NCBI GenBank assembly: GCA_001898255.1
Contig: MKTK01000015.1
Location: 122,149 to 171,561, forward strand
DNA from: Chryseobacterium sp. 39-10
GTDB taxonomy: Bacteria > Bacteroidota > Bacteroidia > Flavobacteriales > Weeksellaceae
DNA length: 49,413 bases
Direction of reading: 5' to 3'
The translations under genes were made by a program, and so were the position numbers. This document shows, one piece after another, positions 35,259 through 42,914 of the stretch (position 1 is its first letter; the number at the start of each line of letters is the position of its first letter). The notes under the pieces are model-generated. The model had not been told where the DNA came from. It worked only from the letters and a program-made list of their open reading frames with translations, and did not search any database.

Positions 35259-37244
35259 ATGAAAAGAAATCTATTAGCGATAGGTCTTCTGACCTTGTTT
35301 TTTGAGGCAAACGCCCAAATGACATCTGCTCCAAAAGTTCTTAGTCATATTGATGATGCCGGATTGTTTTATGTAGGTAAAGACGCACTTGTGTACAACG
35401 GGGGCGGTTTACAGGTAAAAGACAGTGGTGTATTAGAAAACCATGGGAATATCATGATCGTAGCTACAGATGCAGCAAACGATGTTGTTCGCACCCTGGT
35501 TGGCACAGGAGATAAAGTTGAAGGAGCAACGGTGGGTGGTACCATCGTTAATAAACTGAACGAAGAAACGGCATACGCAACCTGGAATTCCAACAGCTCA
35601 AGCAATACGCCAGTGTATACCTACGGGCAGTTGTATATCTCTGGGATTGCTCAGGATAATATCAAAGGTATTGTTAATCAGGAATTCAGATCACCAAATC
35701 ATGGAGGTTATCAGCAATTTTCCGTTCCTTTCTTTGGTAAAACGGCATCAACGCTTAGTACAGAGTTAGGCAAAACTTTCAACAATGCAAGATGGTCACA
35801 GAACGAGATTCTTGTTTGGAATAACAGTAAGATTGTTTTCGACAACCTTCCTTCATTATCATCACTTCAATTAGGTAGTGCAACATTGCCTCCGTATTCC
35901 TACTATATTTTGGGAGGAAAAAATTTAGATGTTGCTTCGGCCAAGAAAACACTTCATGGTGTACCGGTTTCGGATGTGACATACAATACACTTACCATGC
36001 AAAATGCAGGTTTGGGAGTTGTTTACGGAACGAACGGTAATGCGGTTAATCAATACAATGAAAAATACAACAGCTATCTGGGAGACTCTTTCTCAACTCC
36101 AGCATATCGATGGGACGGAACCTACTTTGGGAAAAACATGTATTTTTTCAGTAATCCTTACCTGACCAATCTGGATTTGATGAATGTCAACAAGGTTGGG
36201 GACATTAATTATATACCCAATTTGCAAGGTATTCGGTTAGAACCAACTAACGTAGAGTATCATCCGGGACAAGGAGGAAGTATTGTTCTGTTTAAATGGG
36301 TGACGAATGCAGCCGGTACGTGGACGGGAGACACCCAATATCTAATGGTGAGACCCATGGGAACATTTGTTATCAAATTGAATGATAACTCTGCATCACC
36401 TGCACCTTCAATTAACCTTGCGAATCTGCGCAGATTTAACTATTATTCAAGAACAGCTGGAACACCTTATACTGTCACTGCAAACAGAGGAAAAAGCAGC
36501 GGAACGGTGAAAGAGATTGCACTTATTGGGCTTAACGCCGATGGTGGCGAAGTGGCACGCACCTATTACGTGGTGTACCCTGAAGGAGCTACCGGGCATT
36601 CTACCGAGGTCAATGCTCAGGTTTCTGCAGCATCAACTAACTTGTTGGGGACTTATGAAGAAGATGCCATTAATGGAGGTTATGACAATAACTATACTTC
36701 ATCTTACTGGTTATACATCAATGAAGCAAATGATGAGAACTTTAAAGGTAAGAATGTAAAGCTGGTAAAATATAGCGGAGATATTGTTTCGTTTAAAGTT
36801 CAAGTGAAGGAAAACGGAGTAATGATTGATAGTGGGCAGCATGTTTTATCTTCTAATGAGGGATTCTATTTCAAAGGTCCGGATGGGATAGTGCAGTCGT
36901 TAAGCCAAGATCAAATTATCGCAGCGGCGGGAAGTAGTACACAGGATTATGACGTTTATTACGGGTTGCCTTCAGCGATATTGGGCAATACCGAAAAGGT
37001 ACCATCCAGAACAGTGGTGGTTTATAATCCGAATATTGATAATTATATAGTACGTTTTGATCCTAACTGGAAGAAAGCAGATATTCAGGTTTATGATATG
37101 AGTGGCAGACTTCTTATTTCTGAGAAAGAAGTAAGTACATCTTCTGATTATACAATAAAACTTTTGCAAAATCTGAAAAGTACCTATTTGGTAAAAGTAC
37201 AATCTGAGAAAGGAGATAATGTTCAAAGCAAAATTATCAAATAG
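35259..37244 (+). CDS. Large T9SS type A cargo protein
   Basis: A 661-residue exported protein. Signal peptide MKRNLLAIGLLTLFFEANAQ. The body is a long beta-rich passenger with no enzyme motif that I recognise; it contains FYVGKDALVYNGGGLQVKD near the start, a pattern seen in surface proteins of Chryseobacterium relatives, and aromatic-rich segments (YFFSNPYLTNLDL). The C-terminal 75 residues are a type A sorting domain (VVVYNPNIDNYIVRF, IQVYDMSGRLL, LKSTYLVKV, SKIIK). The small Pro/Gly-rich membrane protein gene begins 19 bases after its stop, so they are very likely co-transcribed. Function unknown; secretion by T9SS is a confident inference. Confidence 0.88.
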   Translation: MKRNLLAIGLLTLFFEANAQMTSAPKVLSHIDDAGLFYVGKDALVYNGGGLQVKDSGVLENHGNIMIVATDAANDVVRTLVGTGDKVEGATVGGTIVNKLNEETAYATWNSNSSSNTPVYTYGQLYISGIAQDNIKGIVNQEFRSPNHGGYQQFSVPFFGKTASTLSTELGKTFNNARWSQNEILVWNNSKIVFDNLPSLSSLQLGSATLPPYSYYILGGKNLDVASAKKTLHGVPVSDVTYNTLTMQNAGLGVVYGTNGNAVNQYNEKYNSYLGDSFSTPAYRWDGTYFGKNMYFFSNPYLTNLDLMNVNKVGDINYIPNLQGIRLEPTNVEYHPGQGGSIVLFKWVTNAAGTWTGDTQYLMVRPMGTFVIKLNDNSASPAPSINLANLRRFNYYSRTAGTPYTVTANRGKSSGTVKEIALIGLNADGGEVARTYYVVYPEGATGHSTEVNAQVSAASTNLLGTYEEDAINGGYDNNYTSSYWLYINEANDENFKGKNVKLVKYSGDIVSFKVQVKENGVMIDSGQHVLSSNEGFYFKGPDGIVQSLSQDQIIAAAGSSTQDYDVYYGLPSAILGNTEKVPSRTVVVYNPNIDNYIVRFDPNWKKADIQVYDMSGRLLISEKEVSTSSDYTIKLLQNLKSTYLVKVQSEKGDNVQSKIIK

Positions 37245-37263
37245 AAAAAAAACACAATACGTT

Positions 37264-37488
37264 ATGAAAATTTCAACAAAGTTCATTCATTTGATGGTGG
37301 TTTTAAGCGGGTTTATGGCAATGGCTCAGCAGATACCGTCGTCTCCTCCGGGAGGTCCTGGCGATGGTTTTCCGGGAACGCCGGGTGCACCTGCATCACC
37401 AATTGATCTGTATATTTATCTGCTAGCAATAATGGCGATGATTCTTATTTTTTATTTTGGTAGAAAGTACAAGAAACAAATTGTTTAG
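37264..37488 (+). CDS. Pro/Gly-rich single-pass membrane microprotein
   Basis: A 74-residue protein. A signal-type N-terminus (MKISTKFIHLMVVLSGFMAMAQQ) is followed by a short Pro/Gly region (SSPPGGPGDGFPGTPGAP, residues 26-43), then a hydrophobic helix (about 47-65) and a basic tail (GRKYKKQ). The layout resembles small flavobacterial proteins often labelled signal peptidase in databases, although no protease motif is visible. The frame extends upstream to 37219 inside the T9SS gene, but the ATG at 37264 gives a proper signal. It sits directly behind the T9SS cargo gene and before a strong terminator, so the two genes form one unit. Confidence 0.8.
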   Translation: MKISTKFIHLMVVLSGFMAMAQQIPSSPPGGPGDGFPGTPGAPASPIDLYIYLLAIMAMILIFYFGRKYKKQIV

Positions 37489-37510
37489 TATGTTCAGCAG
37501 ACAAAAATTT

Positions 37511-37537
37511 ACTCACCGATATTCGGTGAGTTTTTTT
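37511..37537 (+). terminator. Rho-independent terminator after the T9SS cargo/microprotein pair
   Basis: A perfect 9-bp stem (ACTCACCGA with TCGGTGAGT), a 3-base loop and a run of seven Ts. It ends only 11 bases before the next gene's ATG. Confidence 0.92.
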
Positions 37538-37548
37538 ATATTTATCCC

Positions 37549-38829
37549 ATGAAAAATTTATTTACCGCATTTACCTTATTAATGCTTAGCCCGCTAAGTG
37601 CACAGTTTAAGATCACTATTGATGCACCTGAAAGTTTTACTGCTAAAGAAGCACTTGTTTATACCCTGGACGGTTCAAAAGATGTACTATATAACGCTGA
37701 AGTTCGAAAAGGCAATGGTTGGCAAATTAATTTTACAAAACCTTACAACGGAATGATGAAATTGTATTTCCCGGATGGCAATTCATCTTTGAATTTTATA
37801 GCGGAGAATAAGGATGTGCATTTGAAGCTGTTGACGGATAAAAATAAAGTATCAGATGTTCAATACCTGGACGATAGCAATATCATCATGAACAATTTGC
37901 AGGAATTGCAGCAAAAGAAAGAATACATCTTGCCCGCATTGTATCAGATTAAAGAATATTATAAAGGCGAAAGTGGTTTTGGTGGAGCTTTAACTGGCGA
38001 GATTACGCGGTTAACCAATGCTAATAGCGATGCTGGAAACCACCCATTCATACAGTTTTACCGAACCAATTATGCTCGGTTTATCCAGAAAGATGCAACA
38101 AAGAAAGCCGTTACGCATGATGATATTATCAGTTTTCTGAAAACCGCACCTTCGATGCTGGAATCTTCCTCATTGATGCGTCCTGTGTTGGTGGCATACA
38201 TGAACATCGGCGACCGCACGAATGTTGCAACAGATATAGATCGCTTATTGAAGGAAGTGGATACCAAGACCTCCCGCGGACAAACGGTTTTGGCGGAACT
38301 GATTTATATTTTTGAGATGTATGACATGCAGCAGCTTAAAGAAAAGTACCTCGTGGATGCACTCGCTGTTAAATCGCCCAACGACCGATTAGCGGCTGCA
38401 ATTACCAGTAATAAGAACACACAGGTGGGATCTATTTTTCCGAATTATCAGTTTAGAAGGGCATCGGGCACCACTGCGAAATCAATACATGATGTAAAAG
38501 CCAACCAGAAAGTGATCATTTTTTGGGCGTCCACCTGTTCACATTGTGAAGCAGAATTGCCTAAAATTGTTCAGCAGTACAACGCGTTTAAAGGTAAAGG
38601 TGTTGAAGTAATAGCACTTTCATTAGACAACGAGAAAGAAGCGTACGAGAAGAAAATTAAGGAATTGCCATGGATCAATGATACTGAACTGAGAGGTTGG
38701 AATAGCAGTTCTGCGGAGTTGTATAATGTTCATGCCACGCCTACATATTTTATTTTGGATTCTGCCAACAAAATTATTGCAAAACCTGAACATGCGGCGG
38801 ATGTTATCACTTATTTTAAATTGAAGTAA
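37549..38829 (+). CDS. TlpA-like thioredoxin-family periplasmic protein
   Basis: A 426-residue exported protein (signal MKNLFTAFTLLMLSPLSAQ). The first 280 residues form a family-specific N-terminal region. The C-terminal 140 residues are a TlpA/ResA-type thioredoxin domain with the redox pair C330 and C333 in FWASTCSHCEAE and the cis-proline segment VHATPTYFIL. It probably reduces disulfides or handles apocytochrome-like substrates in the periplasm. The start follows a TATATTTA box by 4 bases and the preceding terminator by 11 bases, so its own promoter must overlap the terminator, or it depends on read-through. Confidence 0.88.
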   Translation: MKNLFTAFTLLMLSPLSAQFKITIDAPESFTAKEALVYTLDGSKDVLYNAEVRKGNGWQINFTKPYNGMMKLYFPDGNSSLNFIAENKDVHLKLLTDKNKVSDVQYLDDSNIIMNNLQELQQKKEYILPALYQIKEYYKGESGFGGALTGEITRLTNANSDAGNHPFIQFYRTNYARFIQKDATKKAVTHDDIISFLKTAPSMLESSSLMRPVLVAYMNIGDRTNVATDIDRLLKEVDTKTSRGQTVLAELIYIFEMYDMQQLKEKYLVDALAVKSPNDRLAAAITSNKNTQVGSIFPNYQFRRASGTTAKSIHDVKANQKVIIFWASTCSHCEAELPKIVQQYNAFKGKGVEVIALSLDNEKEAYEKKIKELPWINDTELRGWNSSSAELYNVHATPTYFILDSANKIIAKPEHAADVITYFKLK

Positions 38830-38832
38830 TAC

Positions 38833-38863
38833 TTTGCTACAATATAAAATATTATTATCTTTG
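38833..38863 (+). promoter_or_regulatory. Strong predicted promoter for tRNA-Met
   Basis: TTTG (38833-38836), exactly 19 bases, then TATCTTTG (38856-38863), 15 bases before the mature tRNA. A near-ideal Bacteroidetes promoter. Confidence 0.8.
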
Positions 38864-38878
38864 CACCACTCAAAAAGA

Positions 38879-38952
38879 GGCGAGGTAGCTCAGTTGGTTA
38901 GAGCGCAGGATTCATAACCCTGAGGTCACGGGTTCAATTCCCGTCTTCGCTA
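38879..38952 (+). tRNA. tRNA-Met (CAT), elongator type
   Basis: 74 bases fold as a complete cloverleaf: 7-bp acceptor stem (GGCGAGG with CTTCGCT, G-U pairs at 1 and 6), D arm GCTC-GAGC, anticodon loop TTCATAA with anticodon CAT at 38913-38915, and T arm ACGGG-TTCAATT-CCCGT. The CCA end is not encoded. The acceptor and D arm differ from initiator tRNA. The CAT anticodon could also mark tRNA-Ile2 (lysidine-modified), but the sequence fits elongator tRNA-Met better. Confidence 0.95.
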
Positions 38953-38963
38953 CAAATATTATG

Positions 38964-38980
38964 GTAAATCAGTGATTTAC
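38964..38980. repeat. 17-bp perfect palindrome downstream of tRNA-Met
   Basis: GTAAATCA-G-TGATTTAC lies 11 bases after the tRNA and before its terminator. It may help 3' processing or bind a regulator; no T run follows it. Confidence 0.5.
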
Positions 38981-38992
38981 GGTGTAATGAAT

Positions 38993-39032
38993 AAAAAGGA
39001 TGTTTCACATTTGTGAGAACATCCTTTTTTTA
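38993..39032 (+). terminator. Rho-independent terminator after tRNA-Met
   Basis: A stem AAAAAGGATGTT with AACATCCTTTTT (up to 12 bp) surrounds a 12-base loop and is followed by T-rich sequence. Confidence 0.85.
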
Positions 39033-39228
39033 TTGGAGAGCTGAGAGGTTTTTCGATAATAGGTAATCCATTTGTTGACGGATCAGGATTAAAAACTGAG
39101 ATGAGATAGAAAACTTAGAATAAAATCTTCTATTCAAAGCAGCTTAACGTTATTTCAATACAGCTGTATAAAATTTCAGCAATAGTATTTAATCAAACGC
39201 TGAGGAGGGCATCTTTTGCTTTTGTTAC
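39033..39228. other. AT-rich intergenic stretch before the repeat array
   Basis: Together with the repeat array and the pafA leader this is part of a 633-base region without an ordinary gene (38953-39585). I find no ORF with a start codon, no tRNA and no convincing promoter in this part. Confidence 0.6.
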
Positions 39229-39459
39229 AATGATGCGAGTTTCTTACTTACGGGTAGGAGTTTCCTATATGCGGGCGGGAGTTTCTTAAATGCGGGTGCT
39301 GGTTTCTTAGATGCGGGCGCAAGTTTCTTAGGTGCGGGCGGTAGTTTTACAAATGCGGGTGGGAGTTTCTTAAATGTGGGCGGGAGTTTCTTAAATGCGG
39401 ACGCAAGTTTTCTAAATACGGGCCGTAGTTTTGTAAATGCGGGTGGAAGTTTCTTAAAT
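39229..39459. repeat. 11-unit tandem repeat, period 21 bp
   Basis: Eleven contiguous 21-base units start at 39229 and every 21 bases to 39439. Most units begin GCGGG, have AGTTT at positions 10-14 with C or T at 15, and end AAAT. The outermost left unit is the most diverged. Positions 11-14 (GTTT) and 12-bases-later A18 are invariant. There are no unique spacers, so it is not CRISPR. One frame on each strand is open through all units (heptads like AGGSFLN on plus and FKKLPPA on minus) but neither has an ATG and both are closed by stops at the array edges. Counting differences from consensus gives 14, 11 and 15 at the three codon positions of that frame, which does not suggest coding selection. 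Confidence 0.93.
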
Positions 39460-39554
39460 TAGGGTGTGTAGAAGGTTCCTTTTAATGCCTGCTTAGCTTC
39501 TGTATTTCTTTTAAAAATTAGTGAACCAACTGCCACACTCCCGTCGAAAACTAT

Positions 39555-39562
39555 TAAATTTG
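39555..39562 (+). promoter_or_regulatory. Predicted -7 box for pafA
   Basis: TAAATTTG, exact, 23 bases before the ATG at 39586. No clear -33. Confidence 0.5.
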
Positions 39563-39585
39563 TTGGCAACAAAAATTAATTGAAA

Positions 39586-41232
39586 ATGTTTCGAAAAATT
39601 CAGATGTTAGCATGGGTAGTTGCATCAACGCTTACCCTGAACGCTCAGAAAAGTACATCCACAAAACTGGAACGCCCGAAGTTGGTGGTGGGTTTGGTGG
39701 TGGATCAAATGAGATGGGATTACCTGTACCGCTATTATGACAAATTTGGAAACGATGGTTTCAAAAGGTTGCTTAATCAGGGTTTTTCCCTGAATAATGT
39801 TCACATTAATTATGTTCCGACTGTGACTGCCATTGGGCATACTTCCATCTACACGGGCTCTGTTCCTGCGATCCATGGCATTGCCGGAAACGACTGGACG
39901 GATCGTGCGACAGGGAAAAGCATCTATTGCACTACGGATGAGAGTGTGCAACCTGTAGGGACTACCAATGCAAAGGTGGGGAGCCATTCTCCTAAAAACC
40001 TGTGGAGCAGCACGATTACTGACGAATTGCGAATTGCGACTAACTTCCAGGGAAAGGTGGTAGGTGTTTCGCTGAAAGATCGTGCTTCTATTTTACCGGC
40101 AGGGCACAACCCTACTGGTGCTTTTTGGTTTGATGACTCTTCCGGAAACTTCGTGACGAGTTCTTATTACATGAATGATTTGCCGCAATGGATGAAAAAT
40201 TTTAATGCACAAAATCTCCCGGAAAAATTAGTGGCTAATGGGTGGGATACGTTGTTGCCCATTAACCAATATACTGAAAGTTCGCCCGACAATTCGCCAT
40301 GGGAAGGGCTTCTTGGAAGTGCAAAAACACCTACGTTTCCATACAGCAATTTAGCGGCAGATTATCAGCAGAAAAAAGATGACATTCGCTATACACCGTT
40401 CGGAAATACCTTAACGCTGAAACTTGCTGAAGCCAGCGTGGAGGGCGAAAGTTTAGGGAAAGATGCCGTGACCGATTTTTTGGCTATTAACCTTGCCTCT
40501 ACTGATTATGCGGGACATAAATTTGGCCCTAATGCCATAGAAGTAGAGGATGTTTATTTAAGATTGGACCGCGATTTGGCTGCGTTTTTTAGTTTCCTTG
40601 ATGCCAAAGTGGGCAAAAACCAATATACTGTTTTTCTTTCTGCAGATCATGGGGGTGCTCATTCTGTGGGCTTTCTGCAAGAGCATAAAATGGCCACCGG
40701 TTTTTTTGGTGATGGAGCAAAGGCGAGTTTAAATCAAAATCTTAAGCAAAGGTATGGTGTTGATAATCTTATTATGGATATCGACAACTATCAGATTTAC
40801 CTGAATCCTGATCTCCTCAGTAAGAATAAACTGGATCTTAATACCGTTGCCGATCAGCTGGTGGATGATTTGAATAAAGACCAAACGATTTTGTTTGCTG
40901 TTAATCTTAAGAAAGTAGGGCAATCTGCACTTCCAGAACCTATTAAAACCAGGGTTGTTAATGGCTACAATTGGCAACGGAGCGGCGATATACAGCTGAT
41001 TTCCCATGATTCTATGCTGCCTACTTATGCCAAAACTGGTACTACGCACAGTGTTTGGAATTCGTACGATTCGCATATTCCACTTATTTTTATGGGTTGG
41101 GGAATTAAAAACGGCGAAAGCAATGCTGCCCATAACATGACCGACATAGCACCCACAATTGCTACATTGTTGCGGATTCAGTTTCCGAGCGGAAACATCG
41201 GCAACCCTATTGTGGAAGCGATTGGCAAATAA
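39586..41232 (+). CDS. pafA: Phosphate-irrepressible alkaline phosphatase PafA
   Basis: A 548-residue periplasmic phosphomonoesterase of the alkaline-phosphatase superfamily. Signal peptide MFRKIQMLAWVVASTLTLNA. The active-site residues known from Elizabethkingia PafA are all present with a constant offset of two: nucleophile Thr81 in VPTVTAIGHTS, Asn102 in AGNDW, and Lys164/Arg166 in SLKDRASI. Metal ligands are visible in VVDQMRWDYL (Asp40), NLASTDYAGHKFG, LSADHGGAH and near the C-terminal GTTHSVWN. This family is expressed regardless of phosphate level and liberates phosphate from monoesters. The start is ATG 39586; an in-frame TTG lies 6 bases earlier. Confidence 0.95.
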   Translation: MFRKIQMLAWVVASTLTLNAQKSTSTKLERPKLVVGLVVDQMRWDYLYRYYDKFGNDGFKRLLNQGFSLNNVHINYVPTVTAIGHTSIYTGSVPAIHGIAGNDWTDRATGKSIYCTTDESVQPVGTTNAKVGSHSPKNLWSSTITDELRIATNFQGKVVGVSLKDRASILPAGHNPTGAFWFDDSSGNFVTSSYYMNDLPQWMKNFNAQNLPEKLVANGWDTLLPINQYTESSPDNSPWEGLLGSAKTPTFPYSNLAADYQQKKDDIRYTPFGNTLTLKLAEASVEGESLGKDAVTDFLAINLASTDYAGHKFGPNAIEVEDVYLRLDRDLAAFFSFLDAKVGKNQYTVFLSADHGGAHSVGFLQEHKMATGFFGDGAKASLNQNLKQRYGVDNLIMDIDNYQIYLNPDLLSKNKLDLNTVADQLVDDLNKDQTILFAVNLKKVGQSALPEPIKTRVVNGYNWQRSGDIQLISHDSMLPTYAKTGTTHSVWNSYDSHIPLIFMGWGIKNGESNAAHNMTDIAPTIATLLRIQFPSGNIGNPIVEAIGK

Positions 41233-41284
41233 ATTAAACTTATTTCGCGATTCAGCGCCTCTTGCATAAAGGTGAGTAGAGCAG

Positions 41285-41325
41285 AGAGGAGGTTTGCACA
41301 TTGGGTGGAAACCTCCTCTTTTTTA
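41285..41325 (+). terminator. Rho-independent terminator after pafA
   Basis: A perfect 11-bp stem (AGAGGAGGTTT with AAACCTCCTCT), 13-base loop and a T run, about 50 bases past the pafA stop. Confidence 0.92.
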
Positions 41326-41456
41326 TTGAAATAATTGCTTCCTCTTTTTTTGATGGCAAGATTCTGGTCGTGATTGGGACTGCTTTCAGTAACAAATGAA
41401 TACAGAATGATTACAACATTTGAACTTCCATTTATAGATTGAAAAATCAAGTATCT

Positions 41457-41581
41457 TATTTTTGTATTTATAGAGATGAGCTCTGCAGGAAAAACTCAGA
41501 CGGTTGAACTAATCAAAGAATAGCTGGCTATCAGTCTTTAATAATAGAATCGGCGGCGCAATTTTGCGCCGCCGATTTTTT
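41457..41581 (+). ncRNA. Candidate small RNA / micro-ORF transcription unit
   Basis: A compact unit in a 372-base gap (41233-41604): an exact -7 box TATTTTTG (41457-41464); a 15-codon ORF from ATG 41476 to TAG 41523 (MSSAGKTQTVELIKE); and a very strong terminator (41548-41581). The pafA terminator at 41285-41325 isolates it from upstream transcription, and the hairpin lacks Ts on the other side, so it does not look like the terminator of the convergent DUF4136 gene. The transcript would be about 110 bases. A proper -33 element is not seen. It may be a regulatory RNA, a microprotein gene or both. Confidence 0.5.
41548..41581 (+). terminator. Strong GC-rich terminator of the candidate small RNA
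   Basis: Stem AATCGGCGGCGC with GCGCCGCCGATT (12 bp, perfect), loop AATTTT, then TTTT. The inner bases could extend the pairing further. Confidence 0.88.
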
Positions 41582-41604
41582 CTTAATGGTTGAATAAAGT
41601 CGCG

Positions 41605-42323
<719 letters not shown>

Positions 42324-42347
42324 TTAAATCCATTGGGACGAAAATTT

Positions 42348-42355
42348 TATCTTTG
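42348..42355 (+). promoter_or_regulatory. Predicted -7 box for the small HExxH protein
   Basis: TATCTTTG, exact, with only 4 bases to the ATG at 42360. Transcription would begin at or next to the start codon. Confidence 0.5.
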
Positions 42356-42359
42356 TTGA

Positions 42360-42689
42360 ATGATCATCGTCTGCCAATCACTACTCAAAAATACAAAAAT
42401 AAACGGCATCACGCTTTTTCCCTTCATTTTCCTACGCAAGCCGGAAGATAAAACCAATGCCGTGCTCATCAATCATGAAAAAATTCACCTCAGGCAGCAA
42501 CTCGAGCTATTGGTGATTTTCTTTTATTTATGGTACGTCATCGAGTATTATTATTGGTATTTCAAGTTGAGAGATTCTTACTTGGCGTATAAATTTATTT
42601 CGTTCGAGCGCGAAGCATATGCTCAGGAAGGTGATTTGCACTACCTGCAGAAAAGAAAGCTATGGAATTTTCGCTATTATTTTTCCTGA
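42360..42689 (+). CDS. Small membrane protein with HExxH motif
   Basis: A 109-residue protein with the zincin-type motif HEKIH (39-43) followed by a hydrophobic helix (about 49-69) and a downstream glutamate in FEREAYAQE (82-90). The order HExxH-membrane helix-Glu is the arrangement of membrane metalloproteases of the M48/M56 (BlaR1) type, but the protein is far too short for those families and may represent only the catalytic core fold. Activity is uncertain. The start lies 4 bases after an exact -7 box. A palindromic repeat element begins right at its stop. Confidence 0.75.
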   Translation: MIIVCQSLLKNTKINGITLFPFIFLRKPEDKTNAVLINHEKIHLRQQLELLVIFFYLWYVIEYYYWYFKLRDSYLAYKFISFEREAYAQEGDLHYLQKRKLWNFRYYFS

Positions 42690-42800
42690 TCTTTTTTGGG
42701 CGCACATTTCCCGCTTTCCACTGTATCTTTTTTGTTGGCCAGCGCTTTGGGCTATTTCACAACAAAAAAGGATGCCGTTGCAATCGGGGGCGCAGGATCG
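42690..42800. repeat. Imperfect palindromic intergenic element with flanking 7-bp direct repeats
   Basis: Arms 42710-42737 and 42760-42788 pair over about 28 bases: the inner 11 bp (CTTTTTTGTTG with CAACAAAAAAG) are perfect, the outer 18 positions have 13 pairs and one G-T. The loop is 22 bases. The 7-mer GGGCGCA flanks it at 42698-42704 and 42788-42794. From memory, similar elements (a CCCGCTTTCC-type left arm and AAAAAAGGATGCCG right arm) recur between genes in Flavobacteriia genomes. No ORF with a believable product is present. Confidence 0.65.
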
Positions 42801-42914
42801 TCACCATACGTCATTAGTTGGGGTCAATAAGGCAAGTATCTTCAAACAGCTATAGCAAAGGAATTGTATATGAAAAGATTTCCTGCATTCGGAAAATTCT
42901 CCGAAATTTACCCC

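Noticed and set aside
37264-37488. Signal peptidase annotation for the microprotein
   Set aside because: The protein is 74 residues and shows no serine-lysine or aspartate catalytic motif.
39229-39459. CRISPR array
   Set aside because: Units of 21 bases follow each other directly with no unique spacers, and no cas gene is present.
39193-39462. Coding gene through the 21-bp repeats
   Set aside because: The frame has no ATG, and differences are spread evenly over codon positions; the open frame follows from a 21-base period free of stops.
42619-42855. 78-residue plus-strand ORF across the palindromic element
   Set aside because: It overlaps the end of the HExxH gene in another frame and its sequence follows the inverted repeat, with no recognisable protein features.
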